DNA of 37,865 bases, taken from IMG/VR virus record IMGVR_UViG_3300042261_002381, positions 1-37,865 of that record. One strand, 5' to 3'. The stretch comes from a virus. Under the pieces are notes generated by a model. It was not told the DNA's origin and did no database searches. It saw only the letters and a list, made by a program, of their open reading frames with translations. A program made the translations under genes and the position numbers. Positions 6,891-14,322 of the stretch are shown in pieces. Numbering within the stretch: the stretch's first letter is position 1; each line of letters starts with the position of its first letter.

Positions 6891-9168
6891 TTTCAACGAT
6901 ACCCCTGCTGAAGGGGCCCCCAACCCCGACGTGACACGCGAGTCGATCAGGACAGATCTCGTCGCACGACTGGAATCCATCCTGGCCACGCTGTTTCCAA
7001 CTGGTAAAAAACGCAAGGGCAAATTTCTCATCGGCGATGTGCTGGGCAGTCCCGGTGACAGCCTTGAGGTGGTACTTGACGGCGAGAAGACCGGTTTGTG
7101 GACCGATCGTGCCACCGGTGAAGGTGGTGACATCTTCGATCTGATCGCAGCCAACATTGGTGCCAATGCACACACAGACTTTCCACGCGTGATGCAACAC
7201 GCTGCAGATCTGCTGGGTCGCTCGCCTGTAACCCCGTCTCGCAAGGCCAAGAAGAAGGAAGTGCCAGTCGACGACCTGGGCCCGGCCACGGCCAAGTGGG
7301 ACTACCTGGATGCGGCAGGCAAGCTGATCGCGGTCGTCTACCGTTATGACCCGCCAGGTGGCAAGAAAGAGTTCCGTCCTTGGGATGCCAAACGCCGCAA
7401 GATGGCTCCACCGGACCCCAGGCCGCTGTACAACCAGCCGGGTTTGAATGACGCAGCCCAAGTCGTTCTCGTCGAGGGCGAGAAGTGCGCGCAGGCGCTG
7501 ATCCACGCTGGCATCACCGCCACCACGGCCATGCACGGTGCCAATGCCCCAGTGGACAAGACCGACTGGACACCCTTGGAAGGCAAGGCCGTATTGATCT
7601 GGCCCGACCGTGACAAGCCGGGCTGGGAGTATGCGGCGAGTGCTGCGCAGGCGGTATTGGACGCCGGCGCCAGGTCCTGCCACATTCTGTATCCGCCCCA
7701 GGAAGCGGCAGAAGGATGGGATGCAGCGGACGCCATTGCAGAAGGCTTTGATGTGGCGTCCTTCCTCGTGCATGGCCCACGCATGCAGATTCATGCCGTG
7801 GCCGAGGATGCCGAACCGGTGGTCAGCAGCGACGAGTCGGTGTGGGGCACAGAGGATGCGCTGGCGCTGGCCTTCACACGGCGCTACCACCGTGACTGGC
7901 GCTATGTGGCTGCATGGGGTCGGTGGCTGGTGTGGGACGGACAACGCTGGCGCAACGAGGACACGCTGGCCGCCACAGATCTGATCCGAAGTGTCTGCCG
8001 CCAGACAGCAGTGCGTGCCGAGGATCGCAAGGTTGCCGCCAAGTTGGCCAGCTCGGGCACCGTGGGTGGCGTTGAACGCCTGGCCCGTGCGGACCGCCGC
8101 CATGCTGCAACCACAGATGAGTGGGATTCCGACCCTTGGTTGCTCAACACTCCGGGTGGCGTCGTCGATCTCAAAACGGGTCGCATGCGCGCCAATGACC
8201 GAGCTGACCGAATGACCAAGATCACCACGGCCACGCCGCGCGGCGAGTGCCCCCAGTGGCGTTCGTTCCTGAGTGATGTCACTGGCGGCGACCAAAACCT
8301 GCAGGACTACCTGCAGCGAATGGTGGGTTATGCACTGACCGGCTCGACCCGCGAACACGCACTGTTCTTCCTCTACGGAACCGGTGCCAACGGTAAGTCG
8401 GTGTTCGTCAACACGCTGGCTGACATCCTGGGCGACTACGCGACCAATGCGCCCATGGACACATTCATGGAAACGCGCACGGACCGGCACCCGACCGATA
8501 TGGCAGGCCTGCGCGGTGCCCGCTTCGTGGCAGCCATCGAAACTGAACAAGGCAAACGTTGGGCCGAGTCCAAGCTCAAGAACCTGACCGGGGGCGACAA
8601 GATCGCAGCGCGTTTCATGCGTCAGGACTTCTTTGAGTTCTTCCCGCAGTTCAAGCTGTTCGTGGCAGGCAATCACAAGCCGGCGATTCGAAACATCGAC
8701 GAAGCCATGAAGCGGCGGCTGCACCTGATTCCATTCACGATCACCGTGCCCCCTGAGAAACGCGACAAGCACCTGCAGCAAAAGCTATTGGCTGAACGAG
8801 ATGGAATCCTGGCCTGGGCTCTGGAAGGCTGTCTCGCCTGGCAACGGCTGGGCCGGCTCGATCCGCCGCAATTGGTGCTGGACGCCACCGATGAGTACTT
8901 TGAAGCCGAGGACGCCCTGGGGCGCTGGATGGATGAGCGTTGCCTGCGGGTTGGGACAGCCAAGTCGCTGACCGCCGAACTGTTCACCGACTGGAAGCAG
9001 TGGGCAGAAGCGGCTGGGGAGTTTGTTGGTTCGCAAAAGCGCTTCGCCGATTTGCTGCTCACCCGCGGGCTTGAGAAATGGCGAAACGGAATGGGGCTGC
9101 GTGGCTTTCAGGGCATTGGACTGAAGGCCCCACCCACCCCTACCTACACCCCTTACACGGACAACTGA
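6883..9168 (+). CDS. Primase-helicase (TOPRIM plus SF3/D5-type helicase)
   Basis: This 761-aa replication protein should prime and unwind phage DNA at its origin. An N-terminal primase-like region includes a cysteine-free GLWTDRATGEGGDIFDLI segment (71-88). The TOPRIM motifs follow: VEGEK (197-201) and WPDRD (240-244). The C-terminal half is a D5_N/SF3 helicase with Walker A GTGANGKS at 499-506, Walker B-like FVAAIETE at 548-555 and the sensor KLFVAGNHKP at 591-600. The start at 6883 lies inside the preceding HTH gene. A long inverted-repeat element follows directly after the stop and is a candidate origin. Confidence 0.9.
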   Translation: MLDFNDTPAEGAPNPDVTRESIRTDLVARLESILATLFPTGKKRKGKFLIGDVLGSPGDSLEVVLDGEKTGLWTDRATGEGGDIFDLIAANIGANAHTDFPRVMQHAADLLGRSPVTPSRKAKKKEVPVDDLGPATAKWDYLDAAGKLIAVVYRYDPPGGKKEFRPWDAKRRKMAPPDPRPLYNQPGLNDAAQVVLVEGEKCAQALIHAGITATTAMHGANAPVDKTDWTPLEGKAVLIWPDRDKPGWEYAASAAQAVLDAGARSCHILYPPQEAAEGWDAADAIAEGFDVASFLVHGPRMQIHAVAEDAEPVVSSDESVWGTEDALALAFTRRYHRDWRYVAAWGRWLVWDGQRWRNEDTLAATDLIRSVCRQTAVRAEDRKVAAKLASSGTVGGVERLARADRRHAATTDEWDSDPWLLNTPGGVVDLKTGRMRANDRADRMTKITTATPRGECPQWRSFLSDVTGGDQNLQDYLQRMVGYALTGSTREHALFFLYGTGANGKSVFVNTLADILGDYATNAPMDTFMETRTDRHPTDMAGLRGARFVAAIETEQGKRWAESKLKNLTGGDKIAARFMRQDFFEFFPQFKLFVAGNHKPAIRNIDEAMKRRLHLIPFTITVPPEKRDKHLQQKLLAERDGILAWALEGCLAWQRLGRLDPPQLVLDATDEYFEAEDALGRWMDERCLRVGTAKSLTAELFTDWKQWAEAAGEFVGSQKRFADLLLTRGLEKWRNGMGLRGFQGIGLKAPPTPTYTPYTDN

Positions 9169-9186
9169 CTGCCATGAAGACCCAAA

Positions 9187-9282
9187 TCTGACGGATCGGA
9201 CAGATTTCGACGTAACTCTCCACGCGGGCGCGTGACGCGCGCCTTATACGGAGTTTCGACAACGTCCGTCCGATCCGTCAGA
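9187..9282. repeat. Nested inverted-repeat element after the primase-helicase
   Basis: TCTGACGGATCGGAC (9187-9201) is perfectly complementary to GTCCGATCCGTCAGA (9268-9282). Inside it, AACTC (9214-9218) can pair with GAGTT (9251-9255), and GGCGCG (9227-9232) with CGCGCC (9238-9243). TTTCGAC also occurs as a direct repeat in both flanks of the centre (9204-9210 and 9254-9260). No T-run follows, so it is not a standard terminator. It occupies most of the 140-base gap between the primase-helicase and the resolvase. It could be an origin, a structured RNA or a control site. Confidence 0.7.
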
Positions 9283-9308
9283 CCGAACCAAAAACAAGGA
9301 CTGACAAC

Positions 9309-9779
9309 ATGAACACGACCATCCTCGCCCTCGATCTGGGCACTCAAACGGGCTGGGCACTGGCCTGCCGCGACGGCAGCATCACCAGTGGCAGCCAATC
9401 CTTCAAACCCCAACGCTTCGAAGGCGGCGGGATGCGCTTTCTGCGCTTCAAGCGCTGGCTCACCGACATCAAGCAGTGCAATGACGGCATCGAGCAAGTC
9501 GTCTTTGAGGAAGTCCGCCGCCACGTCGGTGTCGATGCCGCGCACGCCTATGGCGGCTTCATGGGTCAGTTGACTGCCTGGTGTGAGCACCACCAGATCC
9601 CATACCAGGGCATTCCGGTCGGCACGATCAAGAAGCACGCCACAGGCAAAGGCAATGCCAGCAAGGATGAGATGGTGGCATCCGTCCGAGCCCGTGGTCA
9701 TGCCCCGGCAGATGACAACGAGGCCGACGCCATTGCCTTGCTCTACCTGGCCCGTGAGATGGCCGCACAGGGGGTGTGA
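9309..9779 (+). CDS. RuvC-like Holliday junction resolvase
   Basis: This 156-aa protein has an RNase H fold. The acidic catalytic residues appear in order: Asp9 in ILALDLGTQTGWAL, the glutamates of VVFEEVRRH (about 64-72), and the Asp/Glu of DDNEADAIALL (about 136-146). This pattern matches short phage RuvC-like resolvases, which cut branched recombination or replication intermediates before packaging. The start has AAGGA upstream. It follows the inverted-repeat element and heads a short run of small genes. Confidence 0.85.
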   Translation: MNTTILALDLGTQTGWALACRDGSITSGSQSFKPQRFEGGGMRFLRFKRWLTDIKQCNDGIEQVVFEEVRRHVGVDAAHAYGGFMGQLTAWCEHHQIPYQGIPVGTIKKHATGKGNASKDEMVASVRARGHAPADDNEADAIALLYLAREMAAQGV

Positions 9780-9780
9780 C

Positions 9781-9990
9781 ATGAAAGTGCCGCAATACCG
9801 CTATCGCTGCCCCCTGGGCAATCTGCAGCCGACCACGCCCGACTTGGATGCCGTCAAACGCGAGGGCTGGCGCAATGACCACATCCTCGTGGTCTCCGAA
9901 CAGGACGACCGACTGGACTGGGTCGAGCGGGAGTTCGTGCGCAGGCTTGGCGAACGTCTTTATGGCGATGGAGGAAAGCGCCATGGCTGA
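9781..9990 (+). CDS. Small phage protein of unknown function
   Basis: The product is 69 aa, and its ATG lies 1 base after the resolvase stop. The sequence is charged and ends in a basic tail (LGERLYGDGGKRHG). No motif is recognised; the segment VVSEQDDRLDWVEREFVRRLGE is described here only as a probable amphipathic helix at about residues 38-59. Tight spacing and an 8-base overlap with the next gene support it as real. I do not recognise a function. Confidence 0.6.
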   Translation: MKVPQYRYRCPLGNLQPTTPDLDAVKREGWRNDHILVVSEQDDRLDWVEREFVRRLGERLYGDGGKRHG

Positions 9991-10384
9991 AATCATGACC
10001 CAATGGACGGCTGATGCCGTGGCCGCTCGCTTTGCTGACGCTGCTGAGACTGCGCACCGATTGCCACGCGTGCGTCCCATGGGCCACTTCAACCCATGGA
10101 TGAGTCTGGCCATGCAGGTGCCTGAGCGCTACGCCGATCCAGAACGGCTGTACCGCCCCATGCCGCCCAGTCCACAAGCGGTGCAGCGGATGCTCGAGAC
10201 CATGCGCTGGGTGCAGTGGCTGGAGGTGGAGCAACGTCACCTGGTCTGGATGCGGGCCAACCGCTACGAGTGGCACCAGATCGGCAGGCGCTTTGCCTGC
10301 GATCGCAATACCGCATCTCGGCGCTGGCACCGGATCATGGAGTTGGTGGCCCATCAACTCAACCGGGCTGGTGTCCTGTCTTGA
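9983..10384 (+). CDS. DUF6362-like HTH protein
   Basis: This 133-aa protein has GGAGGA before its ATG (9970-9975). The C-terminal part, about 70-125, holds the family hallmark MRWVQWLEVEQRHLVWMRA, followed by WHQIGRRFACDRNTASRRW, which reads as a sigma-like helix-turn-helix. Proteins of this family lie at the end of early operons in many proteobacterial prophages, where a late-gene regulator is expected. That role is inference from position and fold. The stop codon overlaps the -35 element of the toxin-antitoxin promoter. Confidence 0.7.
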   Translation: MAEIMTQWTADAVAARFADAAETAHRLPRVRPMGHFNPWMSLAMQVPERYADPERLYRPMPPSPQAVQRMLETMRWVQWLEVEQRHLVWMRANRYEWHQIGRRFACDRNTASRRWHRIMELVAHQLNRAGVLS

Positions 10385-10420
10385 CAGGGTGGGGGTGGCT
10401 GCGGTCAAATAACAGTTATT
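10381..10420 (+). promoter_or_regulatory. Promoter and operator of the toxin-antitoxin pair
   Basis: TTGACA at 10381-10386 is a perfect -35 hexamer. TCAAAT at 10405-10410, with an 18-base spacer, is a fair -10. The 13-base palindrome AATAAC-A-GTTATT (10408-10420) overlaps the -10 region, which fits autorepression by the antitoxin or the complex. A TTAGGAGA ribosome-binding site follows before the ATG at 10439. Confidence 0.65.
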
Positions 10421-10438
10421 AATTGTTAGGAGATAGCC

Positions 10439-10702
10439 ATGCCCACCAGCGTCGCACTCAGTTCCCATTTCGAGACCTTCGTCCGCGACCAAGTCGAGTC
10501 CGGACGGTACAACAACGCCAGTGAAGTGGTGCGCGCAGGACTGCGCCTCCTGGAGGACCAGCAAAAACAGGCAGAGCTGCAACTGGAGGCCATGAAGGCA
10601 GCAATTACGGCAGGCCTGGCCAGCGGCCCTGGCATTGCGGCTGATGAGGTCTTTGATCGGCTGGAGGCAAAGTACCGCAAACGGGCGACGGCAGGTCAGT
10701 AA
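10439..10702 (+). CDS. parD: ParD-type antitoxin
   Basis: This 87-aa antitoxin has an N-terminal ribbon-helix-helix DNA-binding domain (SVALSSHFETFVRDQVESG, then YNNASEVVRAGLRLLED) that matches the ParD/CC2985 family. The C-terminal half is charged and flexible and should wrap the toxin. It should neutralise the ParE toxin and repress its own promoter through the palindrome overlapping the -10. The stop and the toxin start overlap as TAATG, typical of type II pairs. It may stabilise the prophage or protect against other phages. Confidence 0.9.
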   Translation: MPTSVALSSHFETFVRDQVESGRYNNASEVVRAGLRLLEDQQKQAELQLEAMKAAITAGLASGPGIAADEVFDRLEAKYRKRATAGQ

Positions 10703-11001
10703 TGGGGGTGTTGTTTACCCCGTTGGCGCAGACGGACCTCGAGGAGATTGGCGACTACATCGCCCAGGACAACCCAAGTCGAGCGCTCACATTCATCCAG
10801 GACATCCGCGCGCAGTGCCAGAGGATTGGCAAGTCCCCTATGGCCTACCGCGCACGTCCGGAGCTCGGCGATGGCATTCGCTCCAGCCCATTTGGCAACT
10901 ACGTGATTCTTTATCGCCCGCAAGCGAATGACGTCCTCGTCGTCCGAGTGCTGCATGGAGCCATGGACCTGCCACGGCACATGGGCAGTGAAGACGCCTG
11001 A
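10702..11001 (+). CDS. parE: ParE/RelE-superfamily toxin
   Basis: This 99-aa protein has the ParE fold signature: LTPLAQTDLEEI-like N-terminus (FTPLAQTDLEEIGDYIA), AYRARPELGDGIRSSPFGNYVILYR in the centre (about residues 48-72) and a final VVRVLHGAMDLP strand. ParE toxins poison DNA gyrase; the family also contains RelE-type RNases, and sequence alone does not separate the two. It is translationally coupled to the antitoxin. A 384-base non-coding stretch follows. Confidence 0.9.
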   Translation: MGVLFTPLAQTDLEEIGDYIAQDNPSRALTFIQDIRAQCQRIGKSPMAYRARPELGDGIRSSPFGNYVILYRPQANDVLVVRVLHGAMDLPRHMGSEDA

Positions 11002-11260
11002 ATCACGGGCACCGCGCGAGAAAGTGTTTTGGCGTGTTTTGACGCGATTGCGGGTAAGGACTGCGGTTGATGCGGATTTGAGCGAAGGATGGGGCCGAAT
11101 CCGAATGCAGCACGGAGGGCCTTTTGAGCGTACAGTTTGGGCTACGGTCAGGAAAGAAGCGCAGGTGCTGCAAAGCACCTCGCACCTGAGGAAATCAACG
11201 GGTCCTTCCTGGCCAAAGCGGTATGCGGGGGGCAACAGCGCGAGATTTCGATAGCGACTG

Positions 11261-11309
11261 ACCTGAAAATCAGGTTACCACCCGGCCAGGTTACCGGCCC
11301 ACGGTTACC
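11261..11309. promoter_or_regulatory. Palindrome plus three GGTTACC repeats
   Basis: ACCTGA-AAA-TCAGGT at 11261-11275 is a perfect palindrome whose right arm runs into the first GGTTACC (11273-11279). Two more exact copies follow at 11289 and 11303, spaced 16 and 14 bases start to start. They look like regulator-binding sites. The GGTNACC symmetry could equally be a methylation site for the adjacent methyltransferases. Neither reading is proven. Confidence 0.5.
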
Positions 11310-11346
11310 ACCACCCCTGACAGTCACCACTCCCTGAATATTTCTC

Positions 11347-11378
11347 ACCCGCCCGGCGGCAACGCTCGGCGGGTTTTT
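11347..11378 (+). terminator. Intrinsic terminator immediately before the methyltransferase gene
   Basis: ACCCGCC (11347-11353) pairs with GGCGGGT (11368-11374), and five Ts follow (11374-11378). The next start codon is only 8 bases further on, and no good ribosome-binding site lies between. Either this ends the toxin-antitoxin transcript, or it is a leader terminator that must be bypassed to express the downstream genes. Confidence 0.75.
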
Positions 11379-11385
11379 CAATTCC

Positions 11386-12792
11386 ATGACGCCAAACCTG
11401 CAGATCGAATACCGCCCGATCGATGCGCTGCTGCCTTATGCGCGTAACCCGCGCACGCATTCGCCGGCGCAGATTGCCAAGATCGCGGCCAGCATCGTGG
11501 AGTTTGGCTGGACACAGCCCATCTTGGTCGATGGCGACAATGGAATCATCGCTGGCCATGGACGCCTAGCTGCGGCACGCAAGCTGGAACTGGCTGAAGT
11601 CCCGGTCATTGAACTGGGGCACCTCACCCCGGCGCAGAAACGCGCCTACGTGATCGCCGATAACCGCCTGGCCCTGGACGCTGGCTGGGACGATGAACTG
11701 CTGGCACTGGAATTGGCGGAGTTGTCCGAAGCAGGCTACGACCTGGTGCTAACCGGTTTCGAGGATGACGAGCTGGCCAAGATGCTGGCCGACCTCGGTG
11801 ATGATGATGGTGCAGCGCCGGAGCAGGATTCGGATCCCGAAGCAGACGATGAGGTCCCAGAGCCACCGAAGCAACCAATCTCCCGTACAGGTGATGTCTG
11901 GCAACTGGGTCCGCACCGCCTGATCTGCGGTGACGCGTCGGACCCTGTCGCTATCGCCACCCTGATGCAGGGCGAGCAGGCAAGCCTGTGCTTTACCTCG
12001 CCACCCTACGGCAATCAGCGGGACTACACCTCCGGTGGCATCGCCGACTGGGATGGCCTGATGCGCGGCGTGTTCGCCCAGGTGCCCATGGCGGCCGATG
12101 GCCAGATGCTGGTCAACCTCGGATTGATCCACCGCGACAACGAGTTCATCCCGTATTGGGACCAGTGGCTTGCCTGGATGCGAACCCAAGGTTGGCGGCG
12201 CTTTGCCTGGTACGTCTGGGACCAAGGGCCGGGAATGCCGGGGGACTGGCAAGGTCGCCTGGCCCCCAGTTTTGAATTCATCTTCCACTTCAACCGCCAG
12301 ACGCGAAAGCCCAACAAAACGGTTCCTTGCAAGTTCGCCGGCCAGGAAACCCACCTGCGCGCCGACGGATCGTCCACCGCCATGCGAGGCAAGGATGGCC
12401 AGGTCAACGGTTGGACCGCTGCCGGTCAGCCAACGCAGGACCACCGCATCCCGGACTCGGTGATACGGGTTATGCGCCACAAGGGGAAGATTGGCCAGGA
12501 CATCGACCATCCGGCAGTCTTCCCAGTGACGCTGCCGGTGGAGGTGATCGAAGCCTACACGCAGGAAGGCGAGATCGTCTTCGAGCCCTTTGGCGGCAGC
12601 GGCACCACGCTGATGGCTGCCCAGCGCACCGGTCGCATCGGCCGGGCTGTCGAAATTGCGCCTGAGTACGTCGATGTGGCGTTGATCCGTTTCCAACAAA
12701 ACTTCCCTGGTGTGCCAGTCACCCTGGCCACCACAGGCGAGACCTTTGAGGACATCGCCCAACAGCGACAAAGCGAATCCACCGATGTCTGA
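11386..12792 (+). CDS. ParB-domain DNA methyltransferase fusion, SPPY type
   Basis: This 468-aa protein has an N-terminal ParB/Srx-like domain (RPIDALLPYARNPRTHS, then IIAGHGRLAAARKL at 54-67) and a C-terminal beta-class N6/N4 DNA methyltransferase. The catalytic motif is TSPPY at 204-208, and the AdoMet-binding motif FEPFGGSGT lies near 399-407. The order is catalytic before AdoMet site. SPPY is common in N4-cytosine enzymes, although adenine specificity is possible. The gene lacks a clear Shine-Dalgarno sequence and starts 8 bases after a terminator. It overlaps the second fusion by 8 bases. Likely roles are protection from host restriction or epigenetic control; the target site is unknown. 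Confidence 0.85.
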   Translation: MTPNLQIEYRPIDALLPYARNPRTHSPAQIAKIAASIVEFGWTQPILVDGDNGIIAGHGRLAAARKLELAEVPVIELGHLTPAQKRAYVIADNRLALDAGWDDELLALELAELSEAGYDLVLTGFEDDELAKMLADLGDDDGAAPEQDSDPEADDEVPEPPKQPISRTGDVWQLGPHRLICGDASDPVAIATLMQGEQASLCFTSPPYGNQRDYTSGGIADWDGLMRGVFAQVPMAADGQMLVNLGLIHRDNEFIPYWDQWLAWMRTQGWRRFAWYVWDQGPGMPGDWQGRLAPSFEFIFHFNRQTRKPNKTVPCKFAGQETHLRADGSSTAMRGKDGQVNGWTAAGQPTQDHRIPDSVIRVMRHKGKIGQDIDHPAVFPVTLPVEVIEAYTQEGEIVFEPFGGSGTTLMAAQRTGRIGRAVEIAPEYVDVALIRFQQNFPGVPVTLATTGETFEDIAQQRQSESTDV

Positions 12793-14077
12793 ACCTTGGC
12801 TCTCCACTCATATCGAACGCTGGCCAACAGCCAAGCTCGTCCCGTACGTCCGCAATGCCCGCACCCACTCCGAGGAGCAGGTGTCGCAGATCGCGGCCTC
12901 CATCGTTGAGTTCGGTTTCACCAACCCAATCCTGGCTGGATCTGACGGCGTGATAGTCGCAGGGCACGGCCGCCTGGCTGCCGCCCAGAAGCTGGGCCTG
13001 GACACGGTCCCGGTGGTCGTCCTCGATCACCTGACCCCGACTCAGCGTCGCGCGCTGATCATTGCGGACAACCGCATTGCTGAGAACGCCGGCTGGGACG
13101 ATGCCATGCTGCGCATCGAGTTGCAGTCGCTGCAAGAAGATGGCTACAACCTGGACATCACCGGCTTCGATGCCGATGCACTGGCGGAGATCATGGCGGG
13201 CGAAGAGACCACGGTCGATGGCCAGACGGATGACGATGAGGTGCCCGAAGTGTCGGCCACCCCCATCTCCCGCCCGGGTGATGTTTGGGAACTGGGAAAC
13301 CACCGGCTGGTGTGTGGCGACGCCACCGACCCGGCGAGCTACGAGGCGCTGATGGTCGATGGCCAGGCTGATATGGTGTTCACCGATCCGCCGTACAACG
13401 TGGACTACGCCAACAGTGCCAAGGACAAGATGCGTGGCAAGGACCGCCCCATCCTGAACGACAACCTGGGCGATGGCTTCTACGACTTCCTGCTGGCAGC
13501 GCTGACCCCAATGCTGGCGCGATGCGCCGGTGCCACCTACATCGCCATGTCGTCCAGCGAGCTGGACACGCTGCAGCAAGCCTTCCGGGCAGCGGGCGGC
13601 AAGTGGTCGACCTTCATCATCTGGGCCAAGAACACGTTCACCTTGGGTCGCGCCGACTACCAGCGGCAGTACGAACCCATCCTCTACGGCTGGCCCGAGG
13701 GGCAGAACCGCCACTGGTGTGGTGACCGCGATCAAGGCGATGTATGGAACATCAAAAAGCCGCAGAAGAACGATCTGCACCCGACCATGAAACCGGTGGA
13801 ACTGGTCGAGCGGGCCATCCGCAACTCCAGTCGACCAGGTGACATCGTGCTGGATCCCTTCGGGGGCTCCGGCACCACCCTCATCGCCGCAGAAAAGTCC
13901 GGCCGCATCGGCTGGCTGATCGAACTCGATCCCAAGTACGTGGACGTGATCGTGCGCCGATGGCAAGACTGGACTGGTCAGGAGGCCTACCGAGAAGCCG
14001 ATGCGGTCAAGTTCAATGACCTCGCGGCACTGGCAGGCATGTCAAGCGCAGCAGATTCAGCAGAGGCCGACGCATGA
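12785..14077 (+). CDS. ParB-domain DNA methyltransferase fusion, DPPY type
   Basis: This 430-aa protein is a paralogue of the preceding gene. Its ParB-like domain is colinear with the first one (PYVRNARTHS, VIVAGHGRLAAAQKL at 57-71, LIIADNRIAENAGWDD). The methyltransferase half differs: DPPYNVDY at 201-208 and LDPFGGSGT at 356-364, a pattern typical of N6-adenine enzymes such as the CcrM/HinfI group. The start is the ATG at 12785, inside the end of the first fusion; longer extensions have no homologous content. Two different catalytic motifs on a duplicated ParB module suggest two modification specificities. The role of the ParB part is unknown. Confidence 0.87.
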   Translation: MSEPWLSTHIERWPTAKLVPYVRNARTHSEEQVSQIAASIVEFGFTNPILAGSDGVIVAGHGRLAAAQKLGLDTVPVVVLDHLTPTQRRALIIADNRIAENAGWDDAMLRIELQSLQEDGYNLDITGFDADALAEIMAGEETTVDGQTDDDEVPEVSATPISRPGDVWELGNHRLVCGDATDPASYEALMVDGQADMVFTDPPYNVDYANSAKDKMRGKDRPILNDNLGDGFYDFLLAALTPMLARCAGATYIAMSSSELDTLQQAFRAAGGKWSTFIIWAKNTFTLGRADYQRQYEPILYGWPEGQNRHWCGDRDQGDVWNIKKPQKNDLHPTMKPVELVERAIRNSSRPGDIVLDPFGGSGTTLIAAEKSGRIGWLIELDPKYVDVIVRRWQDWTGQEAYREADAVKFNDLAALAGMSSAADSAEADA

Positions 14078-14322
14078 AACAGTCGCGCCTGATGTCTCTG
14101 GTGGAGTCGCTGGCCAATGTGCTGGTGGGGTATAGCGTAGCGGTGGCCACGCAAATGGCAGTGTTTCCGTTGTTCGGTCTGGCCTTGACCGTTACCGAGA
14201 ACCTGTTGATCGGCCTGATCTTCACGGTCGTGTCGATCGTGCGCAGCTACGCGCTGCGCCGGGGCTTTGAAGCCCTGCGGGTGCGTCAGTCGGCAATGGC
14301 CTCTTCGACGATCTCGCAGTGA
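14074..14322 (+). CDS. Small two-helix membrane protein (DUF7220-like)
   Basis: The product is 82 aa and starts in an ATGA overlap with the second methyltransferase. Two hydrophobic segments are visible, about residues 12-33 and 40-60, with a charged loop, and VSIVRSYALRRGFEALR after the second helix. Short proteins of this pattern are common in proteobacterial prophages next to methyltransferases; the function is unknown. Its last 37 bases overlap the 3' end of an opposite-strand gene. Confidence 0.7.
   Translation: MKQSRLMSLVESLANVLVGYSVAVATQMAVFPLFGLALTVTENLLIGLIFTVVSIVRSYALRRGFEALRVRQSAMASSTISQ

Larger units (their letters stand above)
11002..11385. other. 384-base non-coding control region before late genes
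   Basis: I see no convincing gene here. The region holds the hairpin AGGTGCT/AGCACCT (11163-11180); its left arm could alternatively pair with GCACCTG at 11182-11188. It also has the palindrome ACCTGA-AAA-TCAGGT (11261-11275), three GGTTACC copies (11273-11279, 11289-11295, 11303-11309), a small TGACAGTCA palindrome (11318-11326), and an intrinsic terminator at its end. This density of symmetry suggests a switch region controlling the downstream genes. Confidence 0.6.

Noticed and set aside
6832-8781. Minus-strand open frame of over 600 codons opposite the primase-helicase
   Set aside because: The plus strand has TOPRIM and SF3 motifs in order; the minus frame has none.
11137-11337. Short plus-strand frame in the control region before the methyltransferases
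   Set aside because: It has a non-ATG start, no ribosome-binding site, and runs through the repeat and palindrome cluster. Composition does not suggest a protein.
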